Counted from the stretch's first letter, positions 1 to 6,932 are shown. The stretch is DNA of 64,000 nt from Anaerolineales bacterium (GCA_015075185.1 JABTUW010000008.1:124001-188000); one strand, 5' to 3'. The notes: a model not told the origin generated them from the sequence alone. Translations and numbers: made by a program.

Positions 1-219
1 CTGGAGATTGACGCCAACGATGTGCGCGCTTCGCACGGGGCAACGATTGGCAAAATTGATGAAGAGTACATCTTCTACCTCATGAGCCGGGGTATCCCGC
101 GCAACACCGCCGTACGCATGGTGGTCGAAGGCTTTTTCTACAAGGTGTTCGACCGCATGTATAACGAGCGTGTGCGCGAAAAGCTGTTTAACGCTGTCTC
201 CGCCAAGATTGGCGATTAA
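1..219 (+). CDS. sufD: Fe-S cluster assembly protein SufD, C-terminal end (5' truncated)
   Basis: Only the last 72 residues lie in the window; the frame is open from base 1. The stretch with ASHGATIGKIDEE followed by FYLMSRGIP is the conserved C-terminal signature of the SufB/SufD family, the scaffold subunits that with SufC build Fe-S clusters in the cytoplasm. SufD rather than SufB is inferred from the downstream order (sulfurtransferase, sufU, sufS). The frame ends in TAA 25 bases before the BLUF gene. SufC and SufB presumably lie upstream, outside the window. Confidence 0.85.
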   Translation: MEIDANDVRASHGATIGKIDEEYIFYLMSRGIPRNTAVRMVVEGFFYKVFDRMYNERVREKLFNAVSAKIGD

Positions 220-244
220 TCACTCCCTAAGGAAAACCTGCGCC

Positions 245-670
245 ATGTCCCTGATCCAATTAGTTTATGTCAGCTCGGCGGTTCGTTTTATGAGTGATGA
301 GGAACTCGCCGAATTGTTACGAGTCTCCAGAGAAAATAATGCGCGTCTCGATATCACCGGTCTGTTGCTCTATAACGATGGCAATTTTATCCAGGCGCTA
401 GAAGGTCCAGAAGAGGCCGTGTTAAAACTCTATGAAAAGATTTGCCAGGATCGGCGCCACGTGGGGGTGATGACTCTGGTGAAAGAGCCGATAAAGACAC
501 GGCTTTTCCCGGAATGGTCGATGGGGTTTCAGAACGTAAAGCAGATGGAGGCGGCGGAGTTGCCTGGGTTTAGCTCATTTTTGACCCAGTCTTTTACCCC
601 CGAAAATTTTCGGGAGAACCCCAGTCGAGTCACCGTATTGCTCACTACATTCAAGAAAATGATGCGTTGA
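245..670 (+). CDS. Short BLUF-domain blue-light sensor
   Basis: The 141-residue protein is essentially one BLUF domain (sensor of blue light using FAD) with a short helical tail. The flavin-site residues are present with the spacing known from AppA/PixD: Tyr8 (in LVYVSS), Asn32 (in NNARLDITG) and Gln50 (in FIQALEG). A Trp-x-Met pair follows in FPEWSMGF. There is no EAL, GGDEF or cyclase output, so it is a stand-alone (type II) BLUF that should act by protein contact. The ATG at 245 is chosen because the domain starts immediately; an upstream in-frame start at 170 would overlap sufD. It sits between sufD and the sulfurtransferase in the same direction. A link to sulfur metabolism is unproven. 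Confidence 0.93.
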   Translation: MSLIQLVYVSSAVRFMSDEELAELLRVSRENNARLDITGLLLYNDGNFIQALEGPEEAVLKLYEKICQDRRHVGVMTLVKEPIKTRLFPEWSMGFQNVKQMEAAELPGFSSFLTQSFTPENFRENPSRVTVLLTTFKKMMR

Positions 671-702
671 GCAACATTTAACCAAGAGGGGAGAGTTAAA
701 AG

Positions 703-759
703 ATGAGCGAGCGGACAATGAAATACTCCCGTCGCTCCAGTTTGTGTTGTTGTCGGTAA
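703..759 (+). CDS. Putative poly-cysteine leader peptide upstream of sulfurtransferase
   Basis: This 18-codon frame reads MSERTMKYSRRSSLCCCR and stop. A purine-rich GAGGGGAG ribosome binding site lies about 10 bases before the ATG. Three consecutive Cys codons (TGT TGT TGT) next to the stop recall the poly-Cys leader ORFs that act as cysteine-responsive attenuators in mycobacteria, which is established for those species only. The next gene downstream is a sulfurtransferase at 991. I see no clear intrinsic terminator between the two, so the mechanism here is open. The TGT run could also be a chance microsatellite. Confidence 0.5.
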   Translation: MSERTMKYSRRSSLCCCR

Positions 760-875
760 ACCAGGTAGAAGCGCTATAGAGTGCATGGCTTTACATGACG
801 AAATACCAACTGGAGACTAAATAGAATAGCGGCCAAAGCCGTAAATAGTCCAAAGAGCCTCTCTGAAAAGTGTTT

Positions 876-932
876 GTAGTGATGACTTTAGTCGTCAATG
901 GTGGGGCTGTAAACGACTTCAGTCGTTACTAC
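876..932 (+). repeat. Intergenic inverted repeat (actGAAGtc type)
   Basis: Two imperfect palindromic halves face each other: GTAGTGATGACTTTAGTCGT at the left and AACGACTTCAGTCGTTACTAC at the right, about 13 bases apart. Each half is itself near-palindromic. This looks like a dispersed REP/MITE-type extragenic repeat; a related style of hairpins occurs at 57698-57799. It occupies most of the gap between the short Cys-rich frame and the sulfurtransferase. Confidence 0.6.
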
Positions 933-990
933 GGCCTCACATTGCGCCTTTTTAGACAGCTTCTAGGATTTACTGAAAGGGAGTAGAACA

Positions 991-1839
991 ATGAGTAGCC
1001 AAGAATATGCCCAGCCCGATGCGCTGGTCAGCACCCAATGGGTGGCCGACCATTTGAAGGACCCCAGCCTTCGCATTGTCGAGTCAAATGAAGATATTCT
1101 CCTGTACAATAAAGGCCACATTCCGGGAGCGGTCAAAATAGACTGGGTCAGCGATCTTAATGACCCGTTGATGCGTGACTATCTCGATGGCGAGCGTTTT
1201 GCCAAGTTGCTGTCGAGCAAGGGAATCGGGCCTGAGACAACGGTCGTCTTTTACGGCGACAAAAACAATTGGTGGGCGACCTATGCCTTTTGGGTGTTCC
1301 AGTTGTTTGGTCACACCAAGGCCAAAATCATGAACGGTGGCCGCAAAAAATGGGAAGAAGAGGGCCGTCCGATGACCACCGAAGTGCCGCAGTACCCCAC
1401 CACCACCTATCCCGTGCCGGAGCGAGATGACAGCAAGATTCGGGCTTTCCGGGAACAGGTGCGTGAGCATGTTAACAAGGGTGGGGCGCTGGTAGATGTC
1501 CGCTCGCCGGGTGAATACAGCGGTGAGCTGCTGCATATGGCCGATTATCCGCAGGAAGGCGCGCTGCGCGGTGGCCATATTCCCGGGGCCAAGAATATCC
1601 CCTGGGCCAGGGCGGCGAATGACGATGGCACTTTCAAATCCCCCGCTGACCTGCGCGCCTTGTACGAAGGCCAGGGCATTACCCCCGATAAAGATGTAGT
1701 GGCCTACTGCCGCATTGGCGAGCGCAGCAGCCACACCTGGTTTGTCTTGACCTACCTGCTGGGTTATCCCAGGGTACGCAATTATGATGGTAGCTGGACC
1801 GAGTGGGGCAATCTGGTGGGTGCGCCGATTGAGCGGTGA
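991..1839 (+). CDS. Thiosulfate/3-mercaptopyruvate-type sulfurtransferase (two rhodanese domains)
   Basis: The 282-residue cytoplasmic protein has two tandem rhodanese domains, about residues 8-130 and 150-280. The catalytic Cys240 is in the C-terminal domain, in the loop CRIGERSSHTWF, which is typical of SseA/CysA-type sulfurtransferases. The N-terminal domain lacks a catalytic Cys, as usual. The enzyme moves sulfane sulfur from a donor such as thiosulfate to an acceptor. The start is supported by AAGGGAG 8 bases upstream. It lies ahead of the sufU-like/sufS/sufU genes in the same direction and probably feeds or complements their sulfur supply; the actual donor cannot be told from sequence. 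Confidence 0.92.
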   Translation: MSSQEYAQPDALVSTQWVADHLKDPSLRIVESNEDILLYNKGHIPGAVKIDWVSDLNDPLMRDYLDGERFAKLLSSKGIGPETTVVFYGDKNNWWATYAFWVFQLFGHTKAKIMNGGRKKWEEEGRPMTTEVPQYPTTTYPVPERDDSKIRAFREQVREHVNKGGALVDVRSPGEYSGELLHMADYPQEGALRGGHIPGAKNIPWARAANDDGTFKSPADLRALYEGQGITPDKDVVAYCRIGERSSHTWFVLTYLLGYPRVRNYDGSWTEWGNLVGAPIER

Positions 1840-1882
1840 TTAATTGTCAATAATGAATGGTCAATTGTCAATAATCAATTGG
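1840..1882 (+). repeat. Degenerate AT-rich tandem repeat
   Basis: AATTGTCAATAAT occurs twice, separated by GAATGGTC, directly after the sulfurtransferase stop. It is one of a family of word-like degenerate repeats that fill gene gaps throughout this window. Confidence 0.6.
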
Positions 1883-1916
1883 CTGTAAAAGTAGTGGGGG
1901 GTGAAGGGGGTAATAA

Positions 1917-2351
1917 ATGAGCCGCCGCCCCCCTTTTTATCAGAAAATCATGGACCGACAACAATACATTGAGAAACTTCTCGAACATTTCGACACCCCT
2001 CGCCATCGCGGCGCTATAAGCGGGGCCGACGTGGTGATGAGCGGCGGCAATCCCAGTTGCGGCGACTCGATTACGATTTATCTCAACGTGGACGAGCAGG
2101 ATCGCGTCGAGCAAATTCAATTTGAGGGGGAAGGCTGCACCATCAGCCAGGCCTCGGCCTCCATCTTGCTGGACAAGGTGCAAGGCAAAACCCTTGCTGA
2201 AATAGAGGCCATAGACTATAATGACCTGATTGAAGAGTTGGGCCGGGATATTGTCTTGACCCGCGTGCGCTGCGCTACCTTGAGCCTGAGCACACTTAAA
2301 AATGCGATTCAAGAGTATTATGTCTCACAAGGTAGCAGGGTAGCAAAGTAG
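1917..2351 (+). CDS. SufU/NifU-like iron-sulfur assembly protein, first copy
   Basis: The 144-residue protein has the NifU N-terminal (IscU/SufU) fold with the three expected Cys motifs: NPSCGD, GEGCTISQASAS and RCATLSLS. SufU proteins accept sulfur from SufS through a zinc-bound Cys. The start at 1917 has a strong AGGGGG six bases upstream; an internal Met at 1950 without a good binding site is the alternative. The last residues (GSRVAK) and the stop are encoded inside a hairpin repeat at 2329-2390, so the native C-terminus may have been shorter. A second SufU lies on the other side of sufS at 3637; the two differ clearly in sequence. Confidence 0.88.
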   Translation: MSRRPPFYQKIMDRQQYIEKLLEHFDTPRHRGAISGADVVMSGGNPSCGDSITIYLNVDEQDRVEQIQFEGEGCTISQASASILLDKVQGKTLAEIEAIDYNDLIEELGRDIVLTRVRCATLSLSTLKNAIQEYYVSQGSRVAK

Positions 2352-2390
2352 CATGAAGTCATTTGCGACCTTGCTACTTTGCTGCTTGCC
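2329..2390 (+). repeat. Degenerate-repeat hairpin across the sufU-like stop codon
   Basis: The left arm is built of GGTAGCAGGGTAGCAAAGTAGC-like words and the right arm of their complement (TTGCTACTTTGCTGCTTGCC), giving a long imperfect hairpin. The stop codon of the preceding gene lies within the left arm. Confidence 0.7.
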
Positions 2391-2404
2391 TGGAGCTAAA
2401 TTTC

Positions 2405-3631
2405 ATGTTTGATGTTCAACGAATTCGTCAGGATTTTCCAATCCTGCAACAACAAGTAAACGGAAAACCGTTAATATATCTTGACAGTACCGCCAGCTCG
2501 CAAAAACCGCTGTCTGTGATTGAAGCGATGAACACCTACTATCGCGAGTACAACGCTAATGTTCATCGCGGCATCTATCAGATCAGCGAGAAGGCCTCCG
2601 AAGCATATGAGACGGCGCGCAAGAAAGTGGGCCGCTTCATCAACGCCCGTAGCTGGCGGGAGGTCATTTTTACCCGCAACACTACCGAAAGCATCAATTT
2701 GGTGGCCTATAGCTGGGGGCTGACCAATCTCAAGGCCGGAGATGTCATCCTGACCAGCGAGATGGAGCACCATGCCAACCTGATCCCCTGGCAGCAGTTG
2801 GCCGCGCGAACGGGAGCAAGCGTCAAGTACATTCCGGTTGACGAGCACGGCTATCTGGATATGGCCACCTTTGATGCCTGGTTGACTCCGGCTGTCAAAT
2901 TGGTCGCCATTACCCAGATGAGCAATGTGCTGGGTACGGTCACACCGGTGGGTGAGATTGTGCAAAAAGCGCACGCGGTTGGCGCGCTGGTGCTGCTGGA
3001 TGGCGCGCAGGCCGTGCCTCACATGCCCACCGATGTCCAGGCTTTTGACTGTGATTTCCTGGCTTTTTCGGGCCACAAAATGCTAGGGCCGACCGGCATT
3101 GGCGTCTTGTGGGCGCGCAAAGAAATTCTGGCCGACATGCCGCCTTTTCTGACCGGCGGCGACATGATTAAGAAAGTCACTTTCGAGGGGTGTGAGTGGA
3201 ATGACCTGCCCTGGAAATTTGAAGCCGGTACGCCGGCTATCGCCGAAGTGGTGGGCCTGGGGGCAGCGGTGGATTATTTGAATGAAGTAGGGATGCACAA
3301 TGTCCGCCTCCATGAGATTGAGTTGACCACCTACGCCTTTTATCGGCTTGGCCAGGTGGAGGGTATTCGCATCTACGGCCCGCACGACCCGACAGCGCGA
3401 GGCGGGGCGGTGGCTTTTACCCTGGGCGATATCCATCCCCACGACATCGCCGCCGTGCTGGACGGCGAAGGGATCTGTGTTCGGGCCGGGCATCACTGCG
3501 CCATGCCTCTGCACGACAAGTTTGGCCTGCAGGCAACGGCGCGCGCCAGTTTTTATGTCTATAACACTCCCCAGGAAGTGGATCGGCTGGCGGAGGGGTT
3601 AGATAAGACGCGAGAACTCTTGGGCAGGTAA
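2405..3631 (+). CDS. sufS: Cysteine desulfurase SufS
   Basis: The 408-residue class V aminotransferase-fold enzyme removes sulfur from L-cysteine as an enzyme persulfide for Fe-S assembly. The PLP lysine is Lys225 in FSGHKMLGPTG and the persulfide Cys is Cys365 in RAGHHCAMP, which is the SufS (group II) arrangement. The ATG at 2405 is preferred because GGAG lies 9 bases upstream and the protein then starts like the family (FDVQRIRQDFPIL). It is flanked on both sides by SufU-type genes, with only 5 bases before the second, so they are probably co-transcribed. SufU is the usual sulfur acceptor for this desulfurase type. Confidence 0.97.
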   Translation: MFDVQRIRQDFPILQQQVNGKPLIYLDSTASSQKPLSVIEAMNTYYREYNANVHRGIYQISEKASEAYETARKKVGRFINARSWREVIFTRNTTESINLVAYSWGLTNLKAGDVILTSEMEHHANLIPWQQLAARTGASVKYIPVDEHGYLDMATFDAWLTPAVKLVAITQMSNVLGTVTPVGEIVQKAHAVGALVLLDGAQAVPHMPTDVQAFDCDFLAFSGHKMLGPTGIGVLWARKEILADMPPFLTGGDMIKKVTFEGCEWNDLPWKFEAGTPAIAEVVGLGAAVDYLNEVGMHNVRLHEIELTTYAFYRLGQVEGIRIYGPHDPTARGGAVAFTLGDIHPHDIAAVLDGEGICVRAGHHCAMPLHDKFGLQATARASFYVYNTPQEVDRLAEGLDKTRELLGR

Positions 3632-3636
3632 AGGTT

Positions 3637-4041
3637 ATGGACGACTTCTATAGAGAAAATATCTTAGATCATTATCGCCACCCGCGCAATGCGGGCAAGC
3701 TGGAGCAGCCGACCCACTCGCACGAGGAACACAATCCCCTCTGCGGCGATGTGATCCGGCTGGACCTGCACGTGAACGAAGACAACATCATTGATCAGGT
3801 CGCCTTTACCGGCAAAGGCTGCGCTATCAGCCAGGCCAGCGCCAGCATGCTGACCGAAATGATCCAGGGCAAATCGCTGGAGGAAGCCAAGCAGATCGGC
3901 AAAGAGCAGATTTTGGAAGCGTTGGGCATCGAAATTGGCCCGGTGCGCTTGAAGTGCGCTCTCCTTTCGCTGAAGGTGCTGAAAGCCGGGGCTTATGGCC
4001 TGAGTGAAGAGGATTGGAATACCGACGACGAGGAGTGGTAG
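3637..4041 (+). CDS. sufU: SufU iron-sulfur cluster assembly sulfurtransferase, second copy
   Basis: The 134-residue protein matches the SufU family: DDFYRENILDHYRHPRN at the N-terminus, then NPLCGD, GKGCAISQASASM and KCALLSL with the zinc/sulfur ligands. It starts 5 bases after sufS, with AAAGG close to the ATG, and ends 6 bases before the Rieske gene, indicating one operon. The acidic C-terminus (DWNTDDEEW) is typical. This copy is closer to the canonical SufU than the copy at 1917, so it is the better candidate for the SufS partner. Confidence 0.95.
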   Translation: MDDFYRENILDHYRHPRNAGKLEQPTHSHEEHNPLCGDVIRLDLHVNEDNIIDQVAFTGKGCAISQASASMLTEMIQGKSLEEAKQIGKEQILEALGIEIGPVRLKCALLSLKVLKAGAYGLSEEDWNTDDEEW

Positions 4042-4047
4042 AGAACA

Positions 4048-4359
4048 ATGACAAAATTCATCAAAGTAGCCAAAACTTCAGAGCTTGCTCCCGGCGAAAC
4101 GATGCTAGTCGAGTATGAAGATGAGGACGTGGGTCTCTTCAACCTTAACGGCGAATTTTACGCTATTTCCGATGTTTGTACCCACGATGGCGGCCCGCTG
4201 GTCGAAGGCCACTTAGAGGGCGAGTGTGTTGTCTGTCCCCGGCATGGGGCGCGGTTTAATATCAAAACCGGCCAGCAGACCATGCCTGCCTTCTCCCCGG
4301 TGCCGCTGTATGAGGTCAGGATTGAAGGCGATGATATTTTGATCGCGCCGAAAGAATAA
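4048..4359 (+). CDS. Rieske [2Fe-2S] ferredoxin
   Basis: The 103-residue soluble protein has both Rieske cluster boxes, CTHDGG (about residues 44-49) and CPRHGARF (about residues 63-70), giving two Cys and two His ligands. This size and form fit the small electron-transfer ferredoxins of non-heme oxygenase systems. Such genes commonly sit in SUF operons of Chloroflexota, Actinobacteria and Deinococcota, where their role is not well defined. It begins 6 bases after sufU and is probably in the same transcript. Confidence 0.95.
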   Translation: MTKFIKVAKTSELAPGETMLVEYEDEDVGLFNLNGEFYAISDVCTHDGGPLVEGHLEGECVVCPRHGARFNIKTGQQTMPAFSPVPLYEVRIEGDDILIAPKE

Positions 4360-4402
4360 GAAAAAGGTACTGCCGAGTGCGGAGCACCCGGCGGGGGTCG
4401 CA

Positions 4403-4456
4403 AGGTAGCAGGGAAATACTACCCCTGTCTACTGTTTACCGTCTACCGTCTACTTT
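4403..4456 (+). repeat. Degenerate repeat (CTGTCTAC / TACCGTCTAC words)
   Basis: Words of the form GTAGCAGGG and then CTGTCTACTGTTTACCGTCT fill the gap before the SufT-like gene. This is the same style of gap-filling element as at 2329 and 4783. Confidence 0.55.
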
Positions 4457-4471
4457 TTTGAAGGAGAAATT

Positions 4472-4783
4472 ATGTCTGAAGAAACCAAAAGTAATAATGT
4501 GACGGATGAAGAAGTGCGGGAAGCGCTGCGCGGCGTATTGGACCCTGAACTTCATCTGGATGTGGTCGCCCTGGGGTTGATTAGAGAAATTGATCTGGAC
4601 AGCACGCCGGCGGTGGTCAGAATGCTGCTGACCACGCCGTTCTGTCCCTACGGGCCGTGGCTGGTGCAGCAAGTCAAAGAGACCTCGGAAAAGGCGGCCG
4701 GGCGCGATACCAAGGTCGAGGTGCTGCCGGAGCAGTGGAATCCTGAAATGATGGAAGACCCGACATTGTTGGGTTTCTTTTGA
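4472..4783 (+). CDS. MIP18/DUF59-family Fe-S maturation protein (SufT-like)
   Basis: The 103-residue protein carries the DUF59 signatures LDPELHLDVVALGLI and TTPFCPYGPW, with the conserved Cys in the second. Family members (SufT, PaaD N-terminus, MIP18/CIA2) help insert or deliver Fe-S clusters and are regular members of SUF operons. GGAG 6 bases before the ATG supports the start. The gene is in line with sufS/sufU/Rieske but separated by about 110 bases containing a repeat. SufT is the most likely name; substrate proteins are unknown. Confidence 0.88.
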   Translation: MSEETKSNNVTDEEVREALRGVLDPELHLDVVALGLIREIDLDSTPAVVRMLLTTPFCPYGPWLVQQVKETSEKAAGRDTKVEVLPEQWNPEMMEDPTLLGFF

Positions 4784-4849
4784 TGGAAGGTTGGAAGGAT
4801 GGAGGGTTGGAAAAGCTTCTTCCAGTCTTCCAGCTATCCAACTATCCAT
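4783..4849 (+). repeat. Degenerate-repeat hairpin (TGGAAGG / CTTCCAG words)
   Basis: The left arm consists of TGGAAGGTTGGAAGGATGGA-type words; the right arm is the complementary CTTCCAGTCTTCCAGC then ATCCAACTATCCA. It begins at the stop codon of the SufT-like gene and may end its transcript, although no T-run follows. Confidence 0.65.
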
Positions 4850-4851
4850 AT

Positions 4852-4880
4852 TTGACCGATTGGGTTGAGTGGGGTAAGAT
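4852..4880 (+). promoter_or_regulatory. Possible sigma-70 promoter before the cysO leader
   Basis: TTGACC (4852-4857), 17 bases, TAAGAT (4875-4880). If real, transcription would start near 4887, inside the proposed leader frame, and translation would then begin at an internal GTG (4902 or 4908) that keeps the Cys codons. The same GGGGTAAGAT could instead be the ribosome binding site of the ATG at 4881. The two readings exclude each other. Confidence 0.4.
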
Positions 4881-4976
4881 ATGCGCCTCTTGCCTCGTCT
4901 GGTGGATGTGAAAATCGTGATACTTTTTACCGCAAATCTTATTGAACTTTGCACATGTAGTAGGCGGGCGCGGTAG
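4881..4976 (+). CDS. Putative Cys-containing leader peptide of the cysO operon
   Basis: A 31-codon frame starts MRLLPRLVDV and ends LIELCTCSRRAR, with two Cys codons (4950 and 4956) close to the stop. It lies upstream of a set of alternative hairpins and an intrinsic terminator that precede the CysO/E1/CysM genes. The layout is that of a translation-coupled amino-acid attenuator, as known for trp, his and, in mycobacteria, cysteine genes. The frame is too short for coding statistics, and the start (ATG 4881 or GTG 4902/4908) is uncertain. Confidence 0.5.
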   Translation: MRLLPRLVDVKIVILFTANLIELCTCSRRAR

Positions 4977-5111
4977 CCCCGCTCTCGGCGTTTGAGAGTG
5001 AGGGCTGCGGTAGCCCGCATCGCCGTGCAGCAACGACGATGAGACTCTCAGAAAATTTATTCCCGTATCATAACTAAACTCAATACATTACTTATTAAGT
5101 CAGGCTCATCG
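4975..5111 (+). promoter_or_regulatory. Cascade of alternative hairpins (putative attenuator)
   Basis: Successive segments can pair only with one neighbour at a time. AGCCC..CTCTC (4975-4986) pairs with GAGAG..GGGCT (4994-5006). GGGCT (5002-5006) also pairs with AGCCC (5012-5016). CATCGCCGT (5019-5027) pairs with ACGACGATG (5033-5041). CGATGAGACT (5037-5046) can instead pair with AGGCTCATCG (5102-5111; 9 of 10 positions), which is the left arm of the terminator. The first segment overlaps the leader stop codon, so ribosome position could set the fold. Pairing was read by eye; no folding energies were calculated. Confidence 0.55.
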
Positions 5112-5136
5112 TCTTTTGCATGCGATGAGCCTTTTT
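5102..5136 (+). terminator. Intrinsic terminator ahead of cysO (attenuator terminator)
   Basis: A perfect 10-bp stem, AGGCTCATCG (5102-5111) with CGATGAGCCT (5123-5132), is followed by TTTTT. It lies 70 bases before the cysO start and about 125 bases after the leader frame. It either ends the upstream transcript or acts as a regulated attenuator. Confidence 0.85.
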
Positions 5137-5206
5137 GTTTGCATTAATCGGCTATGAAGCCGCTTTGAACTTAAAGAAAAATTGTCGAAGGAGAAACTAA
5201 CTAAAA

Positions 5207-5482
5207 ATGACAACTGTGCGAATTCCCAGCCCCCTGCGACGTTACACCAACGGCCAAAGCAAAGTGGAAGGCAGTGGGGCGACTATTCGAGAATTGTTTG
5301 GAAATCTTGAAGCCCATTATCCGGGCATCCAGTCGCGCCTGTGGGATGAAGACGGCCAGATTAAGCGTTACGTCAATGTGTTTGTCAACGATGAGGAAAT
5401 CCGTACCCTGCGGGGCGCTGATACTCCCGTGGCCGACAAAGACGAAGTTTCGATTATCCCGGCGATGGCCGGGGGCAGGTAG
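5207..5482 (+). CDS. CysO-like ubiquitin-fold sulfur carrier (ThiS/MoaD family)
   Basis: The 91-residue beta-grasp sulfur carrier resembles mycobacterial CysO: it begins with TVRIPSPLRRYTNGQ, has RYVNVFVNDEEIR in the middle and ends IIPAMAGGR. In CysO the C-terminal Gly-Gly is turned into a thiocarboxylate that donates sulfur to CysM for cysteine synthesis. Here one extra Arg follows the Gly-Gly, so the tail must be trimmed before activation unless the start of the tail is used differently. The gene is 8 bases before the E1/rhodanese gene and upstream of cysM, matching the CysO-MoeZ-CysM route. No JAMM peptidase (Mec) is in the window. Confidence 0.88.
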   Translation: MTTVRIPSPLRRYTNGQSKVEGSGATIRELFGNLEAHYPGIQSRLWDEDGQIKRYVNVFVNDEEIRTLRGADTPVADKDEVSIIPAMAGGR

Positions 5483-5490
5483 GAGGAGCG

Positions 5491-6708
5491 ATGAGTTACA
5501 TCACCAGCGATCAACTGATTGCCCGGCTGAGAAGAGAAATCGCAGAAATTGATGTCCACGAATTGGCCGAGCGCATGCAAGACGGTGAAGCTTTAACCGT
5601 GATTGATATACGGGAACAGGATGAATGGAGCCAGGGCCGGATCAAAGGTTCGGTCCATATTCCGCGCGGGTTTCTGGAACTGCGGGTTGAAGCTTTGGTC
5701 CCCGACCGCGACCACCCCATCGCCCTTACCTGCGCCAGCGGCATCCGCACACTGCTGGCCGCTCGGGATTTGAAAGAGCTGGGTTATACCAATGTGGCTT
5801 CGGTGCGAGGTGGCTTTAACGGCTGGAAAAACGCGGGCTATCCGTTCTCCAAACCCCAAATTTTAACCGAGGACCAGCGCCATCGCTACAGCCGCCACAC
5901 CCTCATGCCCGAAGTGGGCGAGGAAGGTCAACTGCAACTGCTTGGGGCCAGCGTGCTGCTGATCGGCGCGGGCGGGTTGGGCAGCCCGGCGGCTATCTAC
6001 CTGGCGGCTGCCGGAGTGGGCAAAATCGGCATTGTGGATTTCGACGTGGTAGACACCAGCAACTTGCAGCGCCAGATCGTCCACCGGCTTGAAGACGTGG
6101 ACAAGCCCAAGGTCGAGTCGGCGGCCCGGACCATCGCTCAACTCAATCCTGATGTCAAAGTGATTGGCCATCAAACTCAGTTGACCAGCCAGAATGCGTT
6201 CGACATCATCGGCCAGTATGATATTGTCCTCAACGGTTCCGACAACTTCCCCACCCGTTACCTGGTCAACGATGCCTGCGTGCTCCTGGGTAAGAAATTG
6301 GTGGATGCCAGCATCTTCCGCTTTGAAGGCCAGGTGACGGTCTTCGATACGGCCAACGGCGGTCCCTGCTATCGCTGCCTCTATCCCGATCCTCCCCCTC
6401 CCGGCGAAGTGCCCAGTTGCGCCGAAGGCGGGGTGTTAGGCGTCTTGCCCGGTATCGTCGGCAGCCTGGAAGCGGTTGAGGCGATCAAATTAATCCTGGG
6501 TATTGGTGAGCCGCTCGTGGGTCGCCTGCTGCTATACGATGCGCTGGAAGCCGAGTTCCGCGAGGTCAAAGTCCGCAAGAATCCTGACTGCCCGGTTTGC
6601 GGGACTCATCCGACCGTAACCGAGTTAATTGATTACGAGCAATTTTGCGGCATTCCCCACGCCGCGCCGGTTTCGGTCAACGGCGTGAGCCAGCCGGTGT
6701 TGGCTTAA
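5491..6708 (+). CDS. Rhodanese-ThiF/MoeB fusion (sulfur-carrier adenylyl- and sulfurtransferase)
   Basis: The 405-residue protein has an N-terminal rhodanese domain (about 20-118) with catalytic Cys81 in LTCASGIRT. An E1-like ThiF/MoeB domain (about 125-390) follows, with the nucleotide loop GAGGLGS (159-165), the CYRCLYP and CPVC zinc pairs and the PSCAEGG region. It should adenylate the C-terminal glycine of the carrier at 5207 and pass on sulfur. In MoeZ the rhodanese is at the C-terminus; here the order is reversed. A strong GGAGGAGCG precedes the ATG, and the carrier stop is only 8 bases upstream, so the two are coupled. Confidence 0.95.
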   Translation: MSYITSDQLIARLRREIAEIDVHELAERMQDGEALTVIDIREQDEWSQGRIKGSVHIPRGFLELRVEALVPDRDHPIALTCASGIRTLLAARDLKELGYTNVASVRGGFNGWKNAGYPFSKPQILTEDQRHRYSRHTLMPEVGEEGQLQLLGASVLLIGAGGLGSPAAIYLAAAGVGKIGIVDFDVVDTSNLQRQIVHRLEDVDKPKVESAARTIAQLNPDVKVIGHQTQLTSQNAFDIIGQYDIVLNGSDNFPTRYLVNDACVLLGKKLVDASIFRFEGQVTVFDTANGGPCYRCLYPDPPPPGEVPSCAEGGVLGVLPGIVGSLEAVEAIKLILGIGEPLVGRLLLYDALEAEFREVKVRKNPDCPVCGTHPTVTELIDYEQFCGIPHAAPVSVNGVSQPVLA

Positions 6709-6744
6709 TGACAGAAGCTACGCGGTTGGTACGCAAAACGCATG

Positions 6745-6844
6745 CTGAGTAGGCTGAGCGCAGCGAATGCCGTATCGAAGCGGCGTTTTGCGCAGTTCGC
6801 ACCCTTCGATACGCCCGCTCTCTTCGGTCGCAGGGCTACTCAGG
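6745..6844 (+). repeat. Long imperfect inverted repeat (CTGAGTAG...TATCGAAG type)
   Basis: The left arm starts CTGAGTAGGCTGAGCGCAGC and runs to GTATCGAAG. The right arm is its approximate complement, CTTCGATACG... to ...GGCTACTCAG, with about 25 bases between. Short outer arms (GCAAAACGC and GCGTTTTGC) also pair. Elements with these ends are widespread intergenic repeats in environmental bacteria. It lies between the E1 gene and cysM. Confidence 0.65.
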
Positions 6845-6932
6845 ATGCTCACTGCGTAACTCCTTTAATGAGCGAACCTGTAGGTCATGCTTCAAGTGTG
6901 ACCAACAGCTTGTCCTATGAGAAGAGGTTTTG

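Noticed and set aside
4436..5020. 194-codon minus-strand frame over the SufT-like gene and the cysO leader
   Set aside because: No homology, overlaps a real gene and a repeat; composition is that of a shadow frame.
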